From the NCBI GenBank assembly GCA_963823535.1, contig CAWGLZ010000003.1, forward strand, positions 124,001 to 188,000: DNA of 64,000 bases, in the 5' to 3' direction. Positions within the stretch are counted from its first letter, which is position 1, and every line of letters begins with the position of its first letter. Origin of the DNA: RPQJ01 sp963823535 (GTDB lineage Bacteria > Pseudomonadota > Gammaproteobacteria > Steroidobacterales > Steroidobacteraceae). Under the pieces are notes generated by a model. That model was not told where the DNA came from and made no database searches. It worked only from the letters and a program-made list of their open reading frames with translations. Positions 1-9,200 of the stretch are shown piece after piece. Made by a program: the position numbers and the translations under genes.

Positions 1-9
1 CGCCCGAGC

Positions 10-1041
10 ATGACCGCCGGGCTCACCCTTGCCGTGGACGCCATGAGTGGCGACCACGGCGCCGACGTCGCGGTTCCCGCGGCTCTCAGCGTGCTTGCGT
101 GCACGCCCGACCTGCAGCTGCTCATCGTCGGCCGCGGAGACGTCGTCCGGCCGCTGGTCGCCGGCGTCGATGCCTCACGCTGCCGCGTCGTCGAGGCGAG
201 CGAGGTCGTCGGCATGGACGAGCGTCCGCAGGATGCCGTCCGTCGCAAGAAAGACTCCTCCATGCGTGTCGCCGTCAACCTCGTGAAGAAGGGCGAGGCG
301 GCGGCGTGTGTTTCGGCGGGCAACACGGGTGCCCTGCTGGCGACCGCCCGTTTCGTGCTCCGCATGGTGCCCGGGATCGACCGTCCGGCGATCGTGTCGG
401 CCGTTCCCGCGGCGCACGGACACACGGTCATGCTCGACCTCGGCGCGAATCCGGACTGCTCCGCCGACCATCTCGTCCAGTTCGCCGTCATGGGTTCGGT
501 CATCGCCGCCGATCTCCACGGCATCGAGCATCCGCGGGTGGGGCTGCTGAACATCGGCGAGGAAGACATCAAGGGCACGGACGAGATCCGCGCGGCGCAC
601 CGGCGTCTTGGCGGCCTGCCGATCAATTACCGTGGATTCGTCGAGGGCGACGACATCTTCTCCGGCGACGTGGACGTCGTCGTGACGGATGGGTTCGCGG
701 GCAACGTGGCGCTCAAGACCATGGAGGGGCTCGCCCGATTCATCGGCAGCGTCATGCGCGAGGAATTTACCTCGAGCCCGTTGCGCAAGCTCGGCGCACT
801 CGCGGCAACCCCCGCGCTGCGGGGACTGAAGCAGCGGCTCGACCCCCGCGCCTACAACGGCGCCAGCATGGTGGGCCTGGCGGGCGTCGTCATCAAGAGC
901 CACGGCGGTGCGGACCGCGAAGCCTTCGCGAGCGCCGTGCGCGTCGCGATCGTCGAGGCACGCAAGGGCGTGCCCGCACAGATCGGCGGGCTGATGGCGA
1001 GGGTTTCGGCGGCCGAGGCCGGGGTCGCGCCGGCAGGCTGA
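10..1041 (+). CDS. plsX: Phosphate acyltransferase PlsX
   Basis: PlsX converts acyl-ACP and phosphate to acyl-phosphate, the acyl donor for PlsY in phosphatidic acid synthesis; it is a soluble protein that binds the inner face of the membrane. The 343-residue product has the family N-terminus (LAVDAMSGDHG) and typical later motifs such as GNTGALLA near residue 95 and VTDGFAGNVALK near residue 225. Its length matches the family. The ATG is only nine bases into the window, so the ribosome-binding site and upstream neighbours (often rpmF, then fabH/fabD downstream) cannot be seen. Downstream there is no fab gene: an opposing gene follows within 10 bases, so the usual plsX-fabHDG operon is broken here. 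Confidence 0.97.
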   Translation: MTAGLTLAVDAMSGDHGADVAVPAALSVLACTPDLQLLIVGRGDVVRPLVAGVDASRCRVVEASEVVGMDERPQDAVRRKKDSSMRVAVNLVKKGEAAACVSAGNTGALLATARFVLRMVPGIDRPAIVSAVPAAHGHTVMLDLGANPDCSADHLVQFAVMGSVIAADLHGIEHPRVGLLNIGEEDIKGTDEIRAAHRRLGGLPINYRGFVEGDDIFSGDVDVVVTDGFAGNVALKTMEGLARFIGSVMREEFTSSPLRKLGALAATPALRGLKQRLDPRAYNGASMVGLAGVVIKSHGGADREAFASAVRVAIVEARKGVPAQIGGLMARVSAAEAGVAPAG

Positions 1042-1050
1042 CGATCCGGG

Positions 1051-1593
1051 TCAGCGCACGACCTTGCGCCGCTCATCCGCGCGGCGCCGGCGCATGCGGG
1101 CCATCAGCTGGCCGCGTCGTTTGCCGAGGCGTGCATCCATCACGCCGTCGTCGCGCCCGGACGGCATTCGCTTCGGCAGCGACTTGCGGAAAGCCCGGAA
1201 ATCCTCGTAGGCGTCGATCTCGTGACGCAGTTCCCGGAACACGAGTTCGATCATGACCGCATCGTCGAGCAGTCCGATGCCGGGAATGTTGTCCGGGATG
1301 ATGTCCTCGGGATCGCAGACATAGGCGAGGGCGGCGAGAACGGGGCTGCGCTCGGCATCCTTGAGCGGCCAGTCCGCATCGCTGAGCATCGCGTGGAGGA
1401 TCTCGAGCTTCTGCATGCGCTCGGCGACGAAGTCGGGGAGGTCCGAGCGGCGCAGGGTCTCGACGAGGTCGGCGGCCGCCCCGAGGATCTCCTCGTCATC
1501 CGCGATGCCCACGGCCTCCCGCGCATGGCGCAACTCGCGACGGAAGTGACGCAGGTCGCGGTCCGACAGTTCGATGATCAGCTTGAATGGCAT
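1051..1593 (-). CDS. YkvA-like DUF1232 protein
   Basis: A 180-residue protein of unknown biochemical role. The middle (about residues 70-125) carries the DUF1232/YkvA signature: a run read as LAALAYVCDPEDIIPDNIPG followed by GLLDDAVMI, i.e. the P-x-D-x-IPD-x-IPGxGxxDD pattern that defines the family. In the family this is usually a short helical, often membrane-associated segment. The N-terminus is charged and helical and the C-terminus is very Arg-rich (residues about 145-180). The ATG is preceded by a G-rich ribosome-binding stretch. It is convergent with plsX with 9 bases between the stop codons. No function should be assumed from the family name. Confidence 0.85.
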   Translation of the reverse strand: MPFKLIIELSDRDLRHFRRELRHAREAVGIADDEEILGAAADLVETLRRSDLPDFVAERMQKLEILHAMLSDADWPLKDAERSPVLAALAYVCDPEDIIPDNIPGIGLLDDAVMIELVFRELRHEIDAYEDFRAFRKSLPKRMPSGRDDGVMDARLGKRRGQLMARMRRRRADERRKVVR

Positions 1594-1674
1594 GTGGTCC
1601 CCCCGCGCGAAAGGCTAATGTCCGGACCGCCCGGTGGTCAACGCAGTCCGGGCGGACGCGCCGCGGTATTTGGT

Positions 1675-1680
1675 TAGAAT
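1675..1680 (+). promoter_or_regulatory. Candidate -10 element (TAGAAT) for the L,D-transpeptidase
   Basis: TAGAAT followed by a GCGCC discriminator lies 28 bases before the ATG at 1709. The same TAGAAT-plus-GC-rich pattern precedes several other genes here (putA, mlaF, mlaA, rimP). No convincing -35 box is visible. Confidence 0.5.
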
Positions 1681-1708
1681 GCGCCGAATCGTTCCAAGGT
1701 TGCGACGA

Positions 1709-2698
1709 ATGCGTCGATATGTCATCCAGGCCAGCGTGACGGTGGCGGCCGCAGCGGGCCTGCTGTCGGGCGCCGCAGCGTTCGCCGGCGGCGCGGAGTA
1801 CGTCGTGCCCGACAACGGCGACAACGTCGTTGGCTTCGTCACGACTGCGATCGCGGAGCAGCAGGACACGCTGCTCGACATCGGACGTCGCTACGGCGTG
1901 GGTTACGAGGAGATCATCTCCGCGAACCCAGGCGTCGATCCGTGGTTGCCGGGTGACGGCACCGAGATCCTGATCCCGACTCGATTCATCCTTCCGGAGG
2001 CGCCGCGCGAGGGGATCGTGGTCAACCTCCCCGAGCACCGCCTCTATTACTACCCGCCCACGAAGCCCGGGGAACGTGCCGTCGTACGCACGTACCCGAT
2101 CAGCACGGGGAAGATGGACTGGAAGACGCCGCTCGGCGTCACGCGCGTCGTTTCCAAGCAGGCACGGCCGAACTGGTACCCGCCGGCCTCGGTGCTGGCC
2201 GAGCACGAGGCGCGGGGCGATCCGTTGCCGAAGGTGGTACCGCCCGGACCGGACAACCCGCTCGGCGAGCACGCCATGCGCCTGGGGATTCCGGGTGGCG
2301 CCTACCTGATCCACGGCACGAACCGCCCTGCCGGCGTCGGCATGCAGGTGACCCATGGCTGCATACGACTGTTTCCGGAGGACATCGCCGAACTCTTCGA
2401 GTTCGTGCCCGTGAACACCCGGGTCAACCTGATCGACGAGCCCAGCAAGGTGGGCTGGCACCGCGGCACGCTCTACGTCGAGCGGCACCCGCTGCTCGAA
2501 GGTGCCGGCGAGGCGGGACCCGACGATCTCGGGATCTTGAAGCAGCGGATCGCGGTGCTGGCGGAAGGGCGTCCGGTCGACATTGACTGGGACGGCGTCG
2601 AGCGGGCCTTCGGACAGGCGAGCGGCGTGCCGGCACCGGTTTCCGTGCCCAAAGAAAAACGCCGCGGGGTCACCGCGGCGTCTTCCAACGATCGATGA
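1709..2698 (+). CDS. L,D-transpeptidase (ErfK/YbiS/YnhG family)
   Basis: Periplasmic enzyme that makes L,D-crosslinks in peptidoglycan or attaches Braun-type lipoprotein to it. After a short Arg-rich start and a hydrophobic signal segment (about residues 5-25 of the 329-residue product), a LysM-like stretch containing DTLLDIGRRYGVGYEEII leads into the YkuD catalytic domain. The catalytic signature is HGTNRP then VTHGCIRLFPED, with the active Cys in HGCIR. Upstream in-frame starts exist at 1634 and 1679, but the first overlaps the promoter; ATG 1709 has an AAGG at good spacing and follows the -10 site. The gene converges on an Lpp-like lipoprotein gene with 18 bases between stops, which suggests, but does not prove, that this is its anchoring enzyme. 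Its last codons contain the lipoprotein gene's terminator. Confidence 0.93.
   Translation: MRRYVIQASVTVAAAAGLLSGAAAFAGGAEYVVPDNGDNVVGFVTTAIAEQQDTLLDIGRRYGVGYEEIISANPGVDPWLPGDGTEILIPTRFILPEAPREGIVVNLPEHRLYYYPPTKPGERAVVRTYPISTGKMDWKTPLGVTRVVSKQARPNWYPPASVLAEHEARGDPLPKVVPPGPDNPLGEHAMRLGIPGGAYLIHGTNRPAGVGMQVTHGCIRLFPEDIAELFEFVPVNTRVNLIDEPSKVGWHRGTLYVERHPLLEGAGEAGPDDLGILKQRIAVLAEGRPVDIDWDGVERAFGQASGVPAPVSVPKEKRRGVTAASSNDR
2651..2680 (-). terminator. Intrinsic terminator of the Lpp-like gene
   Basis: Perfect 8-bp stem CGCCGCGG/CCGCGGCG with a 5-base loop (2660-2680), followed on the minus strand by a T-rich tract TTTTTCTTT (2659-2651). It sits inside the 3' end of the convergent L,D-transpeptidase gene. 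Confidence 0.85.
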
Positions 2699-2716
2699 AC
2701 GATCGCCTGGGCGAGA

Positions 2717-3031
2717 TTACTTGCCCATCGACTTCTTGAACGCGCGATCGATCTTCTCGTTCGTCGCGTCGCAGCAGGCCTGCGCACCCTGGGCAGCCTG
2801 CAGCGCCTGATTGGCGGTGCCCTGCACGGCGCTGGCGGCATTGGCGGCGCTCGAGGCGCTGGCAGCGGCAGCATCGGCCGAGGACTTGGCAGCCGCGGCG
2901 GACTGGGCGGCAGCCGCGACGGCCGCGTCGTTCTTGGCGACGTAGTCTTCGAAGGTCGAGGTGCTGACGCAGCCGGTGGCCAGCAGCGCAGCCGCGGAAA
3001 CGGTCAGCGTCTTGAGCATGACGTTCTTCAT
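2717..3031 (-). CDS. Small Ala-rich murein lipoprotein, Lpp/OprI-like
   Basis: A 104-residue lipoprotein. A short signal peptide ends in the lipobox LATGC, with lipidated Cys at residue 21. The mature part is an Ala-rich heptad-like helix (about residues 30-95) as in OprI/Lpp trimeric coiled coils. The last residue is Lys (SMGK), the residue through which Braun lipoprotein is joined to diaminopimelate in peptidoglycan. Unusually there is a Cys pair (ACCDA) near residue 86. The start has a GAGGAAG ribosome-binding site. It faces an L,D-transpeptidase gene and has a strong terminator, consistent with a highly expressed, monocistronic envelope protein. Alanine-rich sequences match many families loosely, so the Lpp assignment rests on lipobox, length, helix and C-terminal Lys together. 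Confidence 0.8.
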   Translation of the reverse strand: MKNVMLKTLTVSAAALLATGCVSTSTFEDYVAKNDAAVAAAAQSAAAAKSSADAAAASASSAANAASAVQGTANQALQAAQGAQACCDATNEKIDRAFKKSMGK

Positions 3032-3271
3032 GATGGAAACTTCCTCGGTGGTGTAGGAGTCGATAAGCCAGACAAGTCGACTGTACCGACAGGACGCAAG
3101 ATCCGTTGCGGACCACAGCCGAACACACCGATGCTACCCGAACCGCCAGTGTGGTTAAAGCAGCCCACTGTCGCTACATGGCGACAGTGACTCGCTGGAT
3201 GCCGTCCGTTTGACGGCGTGTTCATGACCAGCGCGGGGGCGCGGCGCTCCCCCTTGCTTTGCCGATCGTTA

Positions 3272-3287
3272 CTGTATATAAGAACAG
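3272..3287 (+). promoter_or_regulatory. LexA (SOS) box 1
   Basis: CTGTATATAAGAACAG fits the CTG-N10-CAG LexA consensus; the extended match TACTG...CAGTA is also present. It lies 27 bases before the lexA start. Confidence 0.93.
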
Positions 3288-3290
3288 TAT

Positions 3291-3306
3291 CTGTACATCC
3301 ATACAG
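3291..3306 (+). promoter_or_regulatory. LexA (SOS) box 2 overlapping the ribosome-binding site
   Basis: CTGTACATCCATACAG is a second CTG-N10-CAG match, three bases after box 1 and ending in the AGGA that serves as Shine-Dalgarno for lexA. Two adjacent boxes suggest tight, cooperative autorepression of the operon. Confidence 0.9.
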
Positions 3307-3314
3307 GAACTGCA

Positions 3315-3932
3315 ATGGACGACCTGACTCCCCGCCAACGCCAGGTGCTGTGCTTCATCCAGGACGCCCTGGCCGAGCACGGCATGCCACCGACCCGGGC
3401 CGAAATCGCCGAGGCACTCGGTTTCAGGTCGGCGAACGCGGCCGAGGAACACCTGCGCGCCCTGCAGCGCAAGGGCGTGCTCGACCTGCGGCCGGGGACC
3501 TCGCGCGGCATCCAGCTGCGCGACTCACTGCGTGAGCAACTGGGCCTGCCGCTCATCGGGCGCGTCGCCGCCGGCCGGCCCATCCTCGCCGAGGAGAACA
3601 TCGAGGCTCACTACCAGATCGATCCCCAGCTCTTCCAGCCGCGGCCGCACTACCTGCTCAAGGTCCGCGGCATGAGCATGCGCAACGCCGGCATCCTCGA
3701 TGGCGACCTCGTCGCGGTGCACCGCACCCCCGAAGTGCGCAATCGACAGATCGTCGTGGCGCGCCTCGAGAACGAGGTGACGGTGAAGCGCTACAAGCAG
3801 GAAGGCACGGTGGTGTGGTTGCTGCCCGAGAACCAGGACTTCGAGCCGCTGCGCGTCGACCTCAAGCACGAATCGCTGATCATCGAGGGTGTCGTGGTCG
3901 GGGTGGTGCGACAGGAGGCGGGCAGAGCCTGA
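3315..3932 (+). CDS. lexA: LexA repressor
   Basis: SOS repressor with autoproteolysis stimulated by RecA. The 205-residue protein has an N-terminal winged helix-turn-helix (about residues 1-65, MDDLTPRQRQVL...), the Ala-Gly cleavage site in VAAGRP (A86-G87), and the Ser-Lys dyad: Ser121 in RGMSM and Lys158 in EVTVKRY. These sit two residues after the E. coli positions, so the protein looks fully active. It is the first gene of an SOS mutasome operon (imuA starts 12 bases after its stop) and is preceded by two LexA boxes, so it represses itself and the cassette. Whether this is the only LexA of the cell or a second, cassette-specific copy cannot be told from one window. Confidence 0.97.
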   Translation: MDDLTPRQRQVLCFIQDALAEHGMPPTRAEIAEALGFRSANAAEEHLRALQRKGVLDLRPGTSRGIQLRDSLREQLGLPLIGRVAAGRPILAEENIEAHYQIDPQLFQPRPHYLLKVRGMSMRNAGILDGDLVAVHRTPEVRNRQIVVARLENEVTVKRYKQEGTVVWLLPENQDFEPLRVDLKHESLIIEGVVVGVVRQEAGRA

Positions 3933-3944
3933 TCCGCTTCCGCC

Positions 3945-4583
3945 ATGTCCCTCGACGATCTCCTGCGTCATCCCGGACTCTGGCGTGCCCGGGAGCAGGG
4001 CGGGATGGCCGAGCGGCCCGGGATACCCACGGGTTTCGCGACGCTCGACCGCTGCCTGCCCGGTGGCGGCTGGCCGTCGCAGGGACTCATCGAACTCCTC
4101 ACGGACCACACCGGCATCGGTGAAGTGAGCTTGCTGATGCCGGCACTGGCCAGGCTCTGCGGCGACGAACACCACGGCGGCTGGCTGGCATGGATCTCAC
4201 CGCCACACCAGCCCTACGCGCCGGCACTCGCTGCCCGCGGCATCGACGTGCGCCGGCTCCTCGTCGTGCGCGCACAGCCGGCGGAGTGGGCGATGGAGCA
4301 GGCGTTGCGGTCGGGCGCCTGCAGCGCCGTGCTCGGCTGGGCGCCGTGCCGCGACCGGCAGAGCCTGCGACGGCTGCAACTCGCCGCCGAGCAGTCGCGC
4401 TGCCTGGCCGTGCTGTTCCGGCGCCTGCGGGATGGCCACGAACCTTCTCCCGCGGTGCTGCGCGTGGCACTCGAGGGCACCCCCCGGGGCCTCGAGGCCC
4501 GCATCCTGAAGAGCCGCGGCGGGCATGCCACGAGTGTGCGGCTGGGCTGGACCAGTGCGACGTCCTTCTCTCCGGCGAATTGA
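3945..4583 (+). CDS. imuA: Mutasome protein ImuA (SulA/RecA-like)
   Basis: A 212-residue RecA/SulA-superfamily protein that works with ImuB and DnaE2 in SOS-induced translesion mutagenesis. It keeps the family's N-terminal pattern (GIPTGFATLDRCLPGGGWP near residues 25-45) that precedes the nucleotide-binding strand in RecA-like folds, but its P-loop region (LIELLTDHTGIGEVSLL) lacks the GK[ST] signature, as is usual for ImuA. It sits between lexA and imuB with short spacings, in the order expected for lexA-imuA-imuB-dnaE2 cassettes. Expression should follow the lexA promoter and its two SOS boxes. Confidence 0.9.
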   Translation: MSLDDLLRHPGLWRAREQGGMAERPGIPTGFATLDRCLPGGGWPSQGLIELLTDHTGIGEVSLLMPALARLCGDEHHGGWLAWISPPHQPYAPALAARGIDVRRLLVVRAQPAEWAMEQALRSGACSAVLGWAPCRDRQSLRRLQLAAEQSRCLAVLFRRLRDGHEPSPAVLRVALEGTPRGLEARILKSRGGHATSVRLGWTSATSFSPAN

Positions 4584-4585
4584 TC

Positions 4586-6184
4586 ATGCCGTTACCCGGC
4601 AGGCATCGGGCCATGCCCGGACTCTCTCCGTCGCCGGCGCCGGCGAGCGCGCCACCCATGCCGCGGCCTGCGGGCTCGCATGCCACCCGCGGCGAACTCT
4701 GGCTTGCCATTCACCTGCCGTGCTACATCCTCGAGTCACTGCACCGAGCCGCTGAATCGACTGCCGACGGAGGTGCGCCGCCGGTTGCCGTCGTCGACCT
4801 CGAACGGGGCGCGCGGGTGATCCGTGCCTGCGACGCCACCGCCGCTGCGGCCGGCATCGTTGCCGGAATGTCGCTCAACTCTGCACTGGCCCTGCTGCCC
4901 GGCCTGCAGGTACTGGCACGCGACGCGCGCCGGGAACGGGCATTGCTCGAGACCGTCGCGACGAGCGCACTCGACTTCACTCCGCGCGTGAGCCTCGACC
5001 CACCTGACGGCGTGCTGCTCGAGGTGCGCGGCAGCCTGCGGCTGTTCGGCGGCGTGCGCAGGTTGCGGGCGCGGCTGCAGGAGCGCCTGCAGTCCCTGGG
5101 GGTCGAGCCGTGCATCGCACTCACGCCCACGCCGCTTGCATCACTCTGGCTTGCGCGCGCGGGCGAGCAGCTCGCACTGCGGCGCCCGGACGTGCTCCCC
5201 GGCCGGCTCGCACGCCTGCCGCTCGGCTGCACCCGCTGGTCCGTCCGCAGCCTGCAGTCATTCGCCACGATGGGCGTACGCACCGTGGGGGACTGCCTGC
5301 GCCTGCCGCGCGACGGCCTGGCCCGTCGCTTCGAGCCACGCATGCTGCTCGATCTCGATCGTGCAGTGGGTCGTGCGGCAGACCCGCGTGCCGCCTTCGT
5401 GCCGCCAGCACGGTTTGCGGCGCGCCGCGATCTCGAGCCCGAGATTGCCGACGCCGGGCGACTGGGCCGCGCGCTCGCGCCGCTGCTCGACGAGCTGTGC
5501 GGATTCCTGGCACGTCGCGGGCGGAGCATCGAGGCACTCGAGATCGGGCTGCTGCACCGCGACGCGCCGACGACGCGGCTGCGCCTGCGCTTCGCCGAAC
5601 CGGTGATGCAGGCCGGACGGATCGCGAACCTGCTGCAGGAGCGGCTCGCGCGAATCGAACTGCCATGCCCGGTGCGCCAGCTGCGGCTGCGTAGCGGGCC
5701 GCTCGTCGAGGCGCGGGAGAGCGCCGCGGATCTCTTCGTGCACGACCGGCGGGATTCTGCGGGCGTGCCGCAGCTCGTCGAGCGCCTGCAGGCACGACTC
5801 GGCATGGACGCGGTGCACGGAGTGAGCCTGGTGCCCGAGCATCGGCCTGAATCGGCCTGGCAGAAGAAGAATGAAAATGGAGACGCCGCCCTTTTCCACG
5901 ACCGGAAAAGGGTGGCATCCCCATGGCTCCCATTCCCGGACGGTCCGCCGCGGCCTCTGTGGCTGCTCGCCGAGCCGCAACTGCTCGAAGGCGGCGAGGT
6001 GCCCTGCTACCAGGGACCACTCGAGCTGGAGGAGGATCCCGAGCGCATCGAGTCGGGCTGGTGGGACGGTCGTGACGTGAGGCGCGATTACTACGTGGCA
6101 TGCACCCACGGCGGGATGCGGCTGTGGATCTTCCGGGAGCGCAGGGCCGGGGGACGCTGGTTCCTGCATGGCGTGTTCGGCTGA
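4586..6184 (+). CDS. imuB: Mutasome protein ImuB (inactive Y-family polymerase homologue)
   Basis: A 532-residue Y-family polymerase relative that acts as a scaffold linking DnaE2 to the sliding clamp. The palm begins at GELWLAIHLPCYILESLHR (about residues 32-50), where active polymerases have an acidic M-D-x-D-x-FFA motif; here the acidic residues are missing. The later catalytic region reads LLEVRGSLRLFGG and lacks the S-DE motif. Both features are typical of ImuB. The ATG is 2 bases after the imuA stop; the ribosome-binding site is weak, suggesting coupling to imuA translation. A later in-frame ATG at 4613 is possible. An open frame extends upstream but is only imuA shadow. Confidence 0.92.
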   Translation: MPLPGRHRAMPGLSPSPAPASAPPMPRPAGSHATRGELWLAIHLPCYILESLHRAAESTADGGAPPVAVVDLERGARVIRACDATAAAAGIVAGMSLNSALALLPGLQVLARDARRERALLETVATSALDFTPRVSLDPPDGVLLEVRGSLRLFGGVRRLRARLQERLQSLGVEPCIALTPTPLASLWLARAGEQLALRRPDVLPGRLARLPLGCTRWSVRSLQSFATMGVRTVGDCLRLPRDGLARRFEPRMLLDLDRAVGRAADPRAAFVPPARFAARRDLEPEIADAGRLGRALAPLLDELCGFLARRGRSIEALEIGLLHRDAPTTRLRLRFAEPVMQAGRIANLLQERLARIELPCPVRQLRLRSGPLVEARESAADLFVHDRRDSAGVPQLVERLQARLGMDAVHGVSLVPEHRPESAWQKKNENGDAALFHDRKRVASPWLPFPDGPPRPLWLLAEPQLLEGGEVPCYQGPLELEEDPERIESGWWDGRDVRRDYYVACTHGGMRLWIFRERRAGGRWFLHGVFG

Positions 6185-6207
6185 GCCTCCGCCGGGAAAC
6201 GAGGCAC

Positions 6208-9200
6208 ATGAGTTACGCCGAGCTGCATTGCCTCAGCAATTTCAGCTTCCTGCGCGGTGCCTCGCATCCGGAGGAGCTGGTCGAGCGCGCGGCCGGGCTG
6301 GGCTACGCCGCACTCGCAGTCACCGACGAATGTTCGGTGGCGGGCGCCGTACGTGCCCACCTCGCAGCCCGCGACCACGGTCTCAAGCTGATCATCGGCA
6401 GCGAGTTCCGGCTCGCCGATGGGTTGCGCTGCGTGCTGCTCGCCACGAATCGCCGGGGCTATGGACAGCTTTGCCGGCTGATCACCCGCGCACGTCGCGC
6501 CGCGGGGAAGGGCGACTACCGGCTCGAGCGCACGGATTTCGCCCCGGCCGGCGTCGCCTCGGAAGCGCCGCCGACCGCCGGCGCCCCACTCGACCTGCGC
6601 GACTGCCTCGCGCTGTGGTTGCCGGAGCGCGTGCCCGACGCGGCGCACGGTCGCTGGCTCGCCGATGTGTTCCCGCGACGCCTGTGGATCGCCGTCGAGC
6701 TGCTGACGAGCGGACAGGACCGGCGCCGGCTCGCGACGCTCCGGGATCTCGGCGAACAGCTCGACCTGCCGCTCGTCGCGGCAGGCGACGTGCACATGCA
6801 TGCGCGCGGGCGTCGCGCCCTGCAGGACGTGCTCACCGCGACGCGCATCGGCACGACGGTGGACCGGGCGGGCTATGCGCTGTTCCCGAATGGCGAACGA
6901 CACCTGCGTCCGCTGTCTCGCCTGCGCGAACTCCATCCACGCGAACTGCTCGAGGCGACGCTCGAGGTGGCGGCGCGCTGCAGGTTCTCGCTCGACGAAC
7001 TGCGCTACGAGTATCCGCGGGAGATCGTTCCCGGGGGCGAGACGCCCACGAGCTGGCTGCGCCGGCTCACGGAGGAGGGTTGTCGCCGTCGCTGGCCGGA
7101 CGGTGCGCCTGCCCACGTACGCTCCCTGCTCGAGCACGAGCTCGAGCTCATCGCGGACCTGGCCTACGAGGCCTATTTCCTCACCGTCCACGACATCGTC
7201 GTGTTCGCCCGCACGCGCGGCATCCTCTGCCAGGGACGCGGCTCCGCGGCGAATTCCGTCGTCTGCTACTGCCTCGGCATCACCGAGGTGGATCCCTCGC
7301 GCATGTCCCTGCTCTTCGAGCGGTTCATCTCGCGCGAGCGCAACGAACCGCCGGATATCGACGTGGACTTCGAGCACGAGCGCCGCGAGGAGGTCATCCA
7401 GTACGTCTACGCGAGATACGGTCGTCACCGCGCCGCGCTCACCGCGACGGTGATCTGCTACCGGCCGCGCAGTGCGCTGCGGGACGTGGCGAGGGCCATG
7501 GGTCTCGATCCACTGCAGGTCGATGCGCTCGCGCGCTCGATGCAGTGGTGGGACGGGTCGCGGATCGACGAGGGCCGCGTGCGCGAGGCGGGGCTCGACC
7601 CGGAAAGTCCCCTGCTCGCGCGGGTGCTCGCGCTCGCGCGCAGCCTGCTCGGCTTTCCGCGCCACCTGTCGCAGCACGTGGGCGGCTTCGTCATCGCCCG
7701 GGACCTGCTCGAGGAACTCGTGCCCGTCGAGAACGCGGCGATGCCCGGGCGCACCGTCATCCAGTGGGACAAGGACGACCTCGATGCACTCGGCTTGCTC
7801 AAGGTGGACGTGCTGGGTCTCGGCATGCTCACGGCGATCCGCCGCGCCTTCGATCTCATCGAGGGGCTCCGGGGTACGCGCTGGACGCTGGCCACCGTGC
7901 CCGCGGAGGATCCGGCGGTCTACGAGATGATCGGCCATGCCGATACGATCGGCGTGTTCCAGATCGAGTCGCGTGCGCAGATGGCGATGCTGCCGCGGCT
8001 CAGGCCGCGCTCGTACTACGACCTGGTGATCGAGGTGGCGATCATCCGCCCCGGCCCGATCCAGGGCGACATGGTGCACCCCTACCTGCGACGGCGCGGC
8101 GGGCTCGAGCCGGTCACCTATCCCAGCGAGGAGGTCGAGGGCGTGCTGCGGCGCACGCTCGGCGTGCCGATCTTCCAGGAGCAGGTGATGCAGCTTGCGA
8201 TCGTCGCGGCCGGGTTCACGCCGGGGGAGGCGGATGCGCTCAGGCGCGCGATGGCGGCCTGGAAGCGCAAGGGCGGCCTCGGTCACTTCGAGGAGCGACT
8301 GATCCGCGGCATGCGCGAACGCGGTTACTCCGAGGACTTCGCGCGGCAGATCTTCCGCCAGATCCTCGGTTTCGGCGAGTACGGCTTTCCGGAGTCGCAT
8401 GCGGCGAGTTTCGCGCTGCTCGTCTACGTCTCGGCGTGGCTCAAGCGGCACGAGCCCGCGGCCTTCGCGGCGGCGCTGATCAACAGCCAGCCGATGGGAT
8501 TCTATGCGCCGTCGCAACTCGTGCAGGATGCGGCACGGCACGGCGTGGAGGTGCGCTCCGTGGACGCGCTCGTGAGCCAGTGGGACTGCACCCTCGAGCC
8601 CGGCACGGACGGCGAAGCCGCGCTGCGGCTCGGCCTGCGGCTCGTCAAGGGGTTGTCGGAGGACGCGGGCCGTCGGCTGGTCGCGGTCCGCGGGCGGAAC
8701 GGCTTCCCGGACGTGCAGGCGCTCGCGTCGCGCGCCAACCTCGGTCGTCGCGAACTCGGTTGCCTGGCGGCCGCCGGTGCGCTGGCGCGTATTGCAGGTC
8801 ATCGTCATCGCGCGGCCTGGAACGTGGCCGGCATCGAGGGACCGTTGCCCCTGATGCCCGAGCCGCGCGTCGCCGAGGGCCTGCCGCTGTTGCGTGCGCC
8901 TGCCGAAGGGCAGGACATCGTGGCCGATTACGCGCACACCGGCCTCACGTTACGCCGTCATCCGCTGGCGCTGCTGCGCGACCGACTGGCTGCGCGTGGC
9001 TTCGCCACCGCCGCTGGCCTGCACGAGTTGCGCCATGGCGCCACGGTCCGCGCCGCGGGCCTGGTGATCACCCGGCAGCGGCCGGGCAGTGCGCAGGGCG
9101 TGACCTTCGTGACGATCGAGGACGAGACGGGCAGCGTGAACCTGATCGTCTGGCGCGACGTCGCCGAGCGCCAGCGCCAGGCGCTGATCGCCTCACGGCT

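Noticed and set aside
99..1256. Long open frame (385 codons) overlapping plsX in another frame
   Set aside because: Shadow frame in GC-rich DNA; product is Arg/Gly-rich with no family motif and plsX is certain.
2651..2698. Hairpin as terminator of the L,D-transpeptidase gene
   Set aside because: The T-tract is on the minus strand only, so it ends the opposing lipoprotein transcript.
6091..8937. Minus-strand open frame of 948 codons across dnaE2
   Set aside because: Antisense shadow of dnaE2; composition is rich in Arg/His/Glu typical of such frames, no motif.
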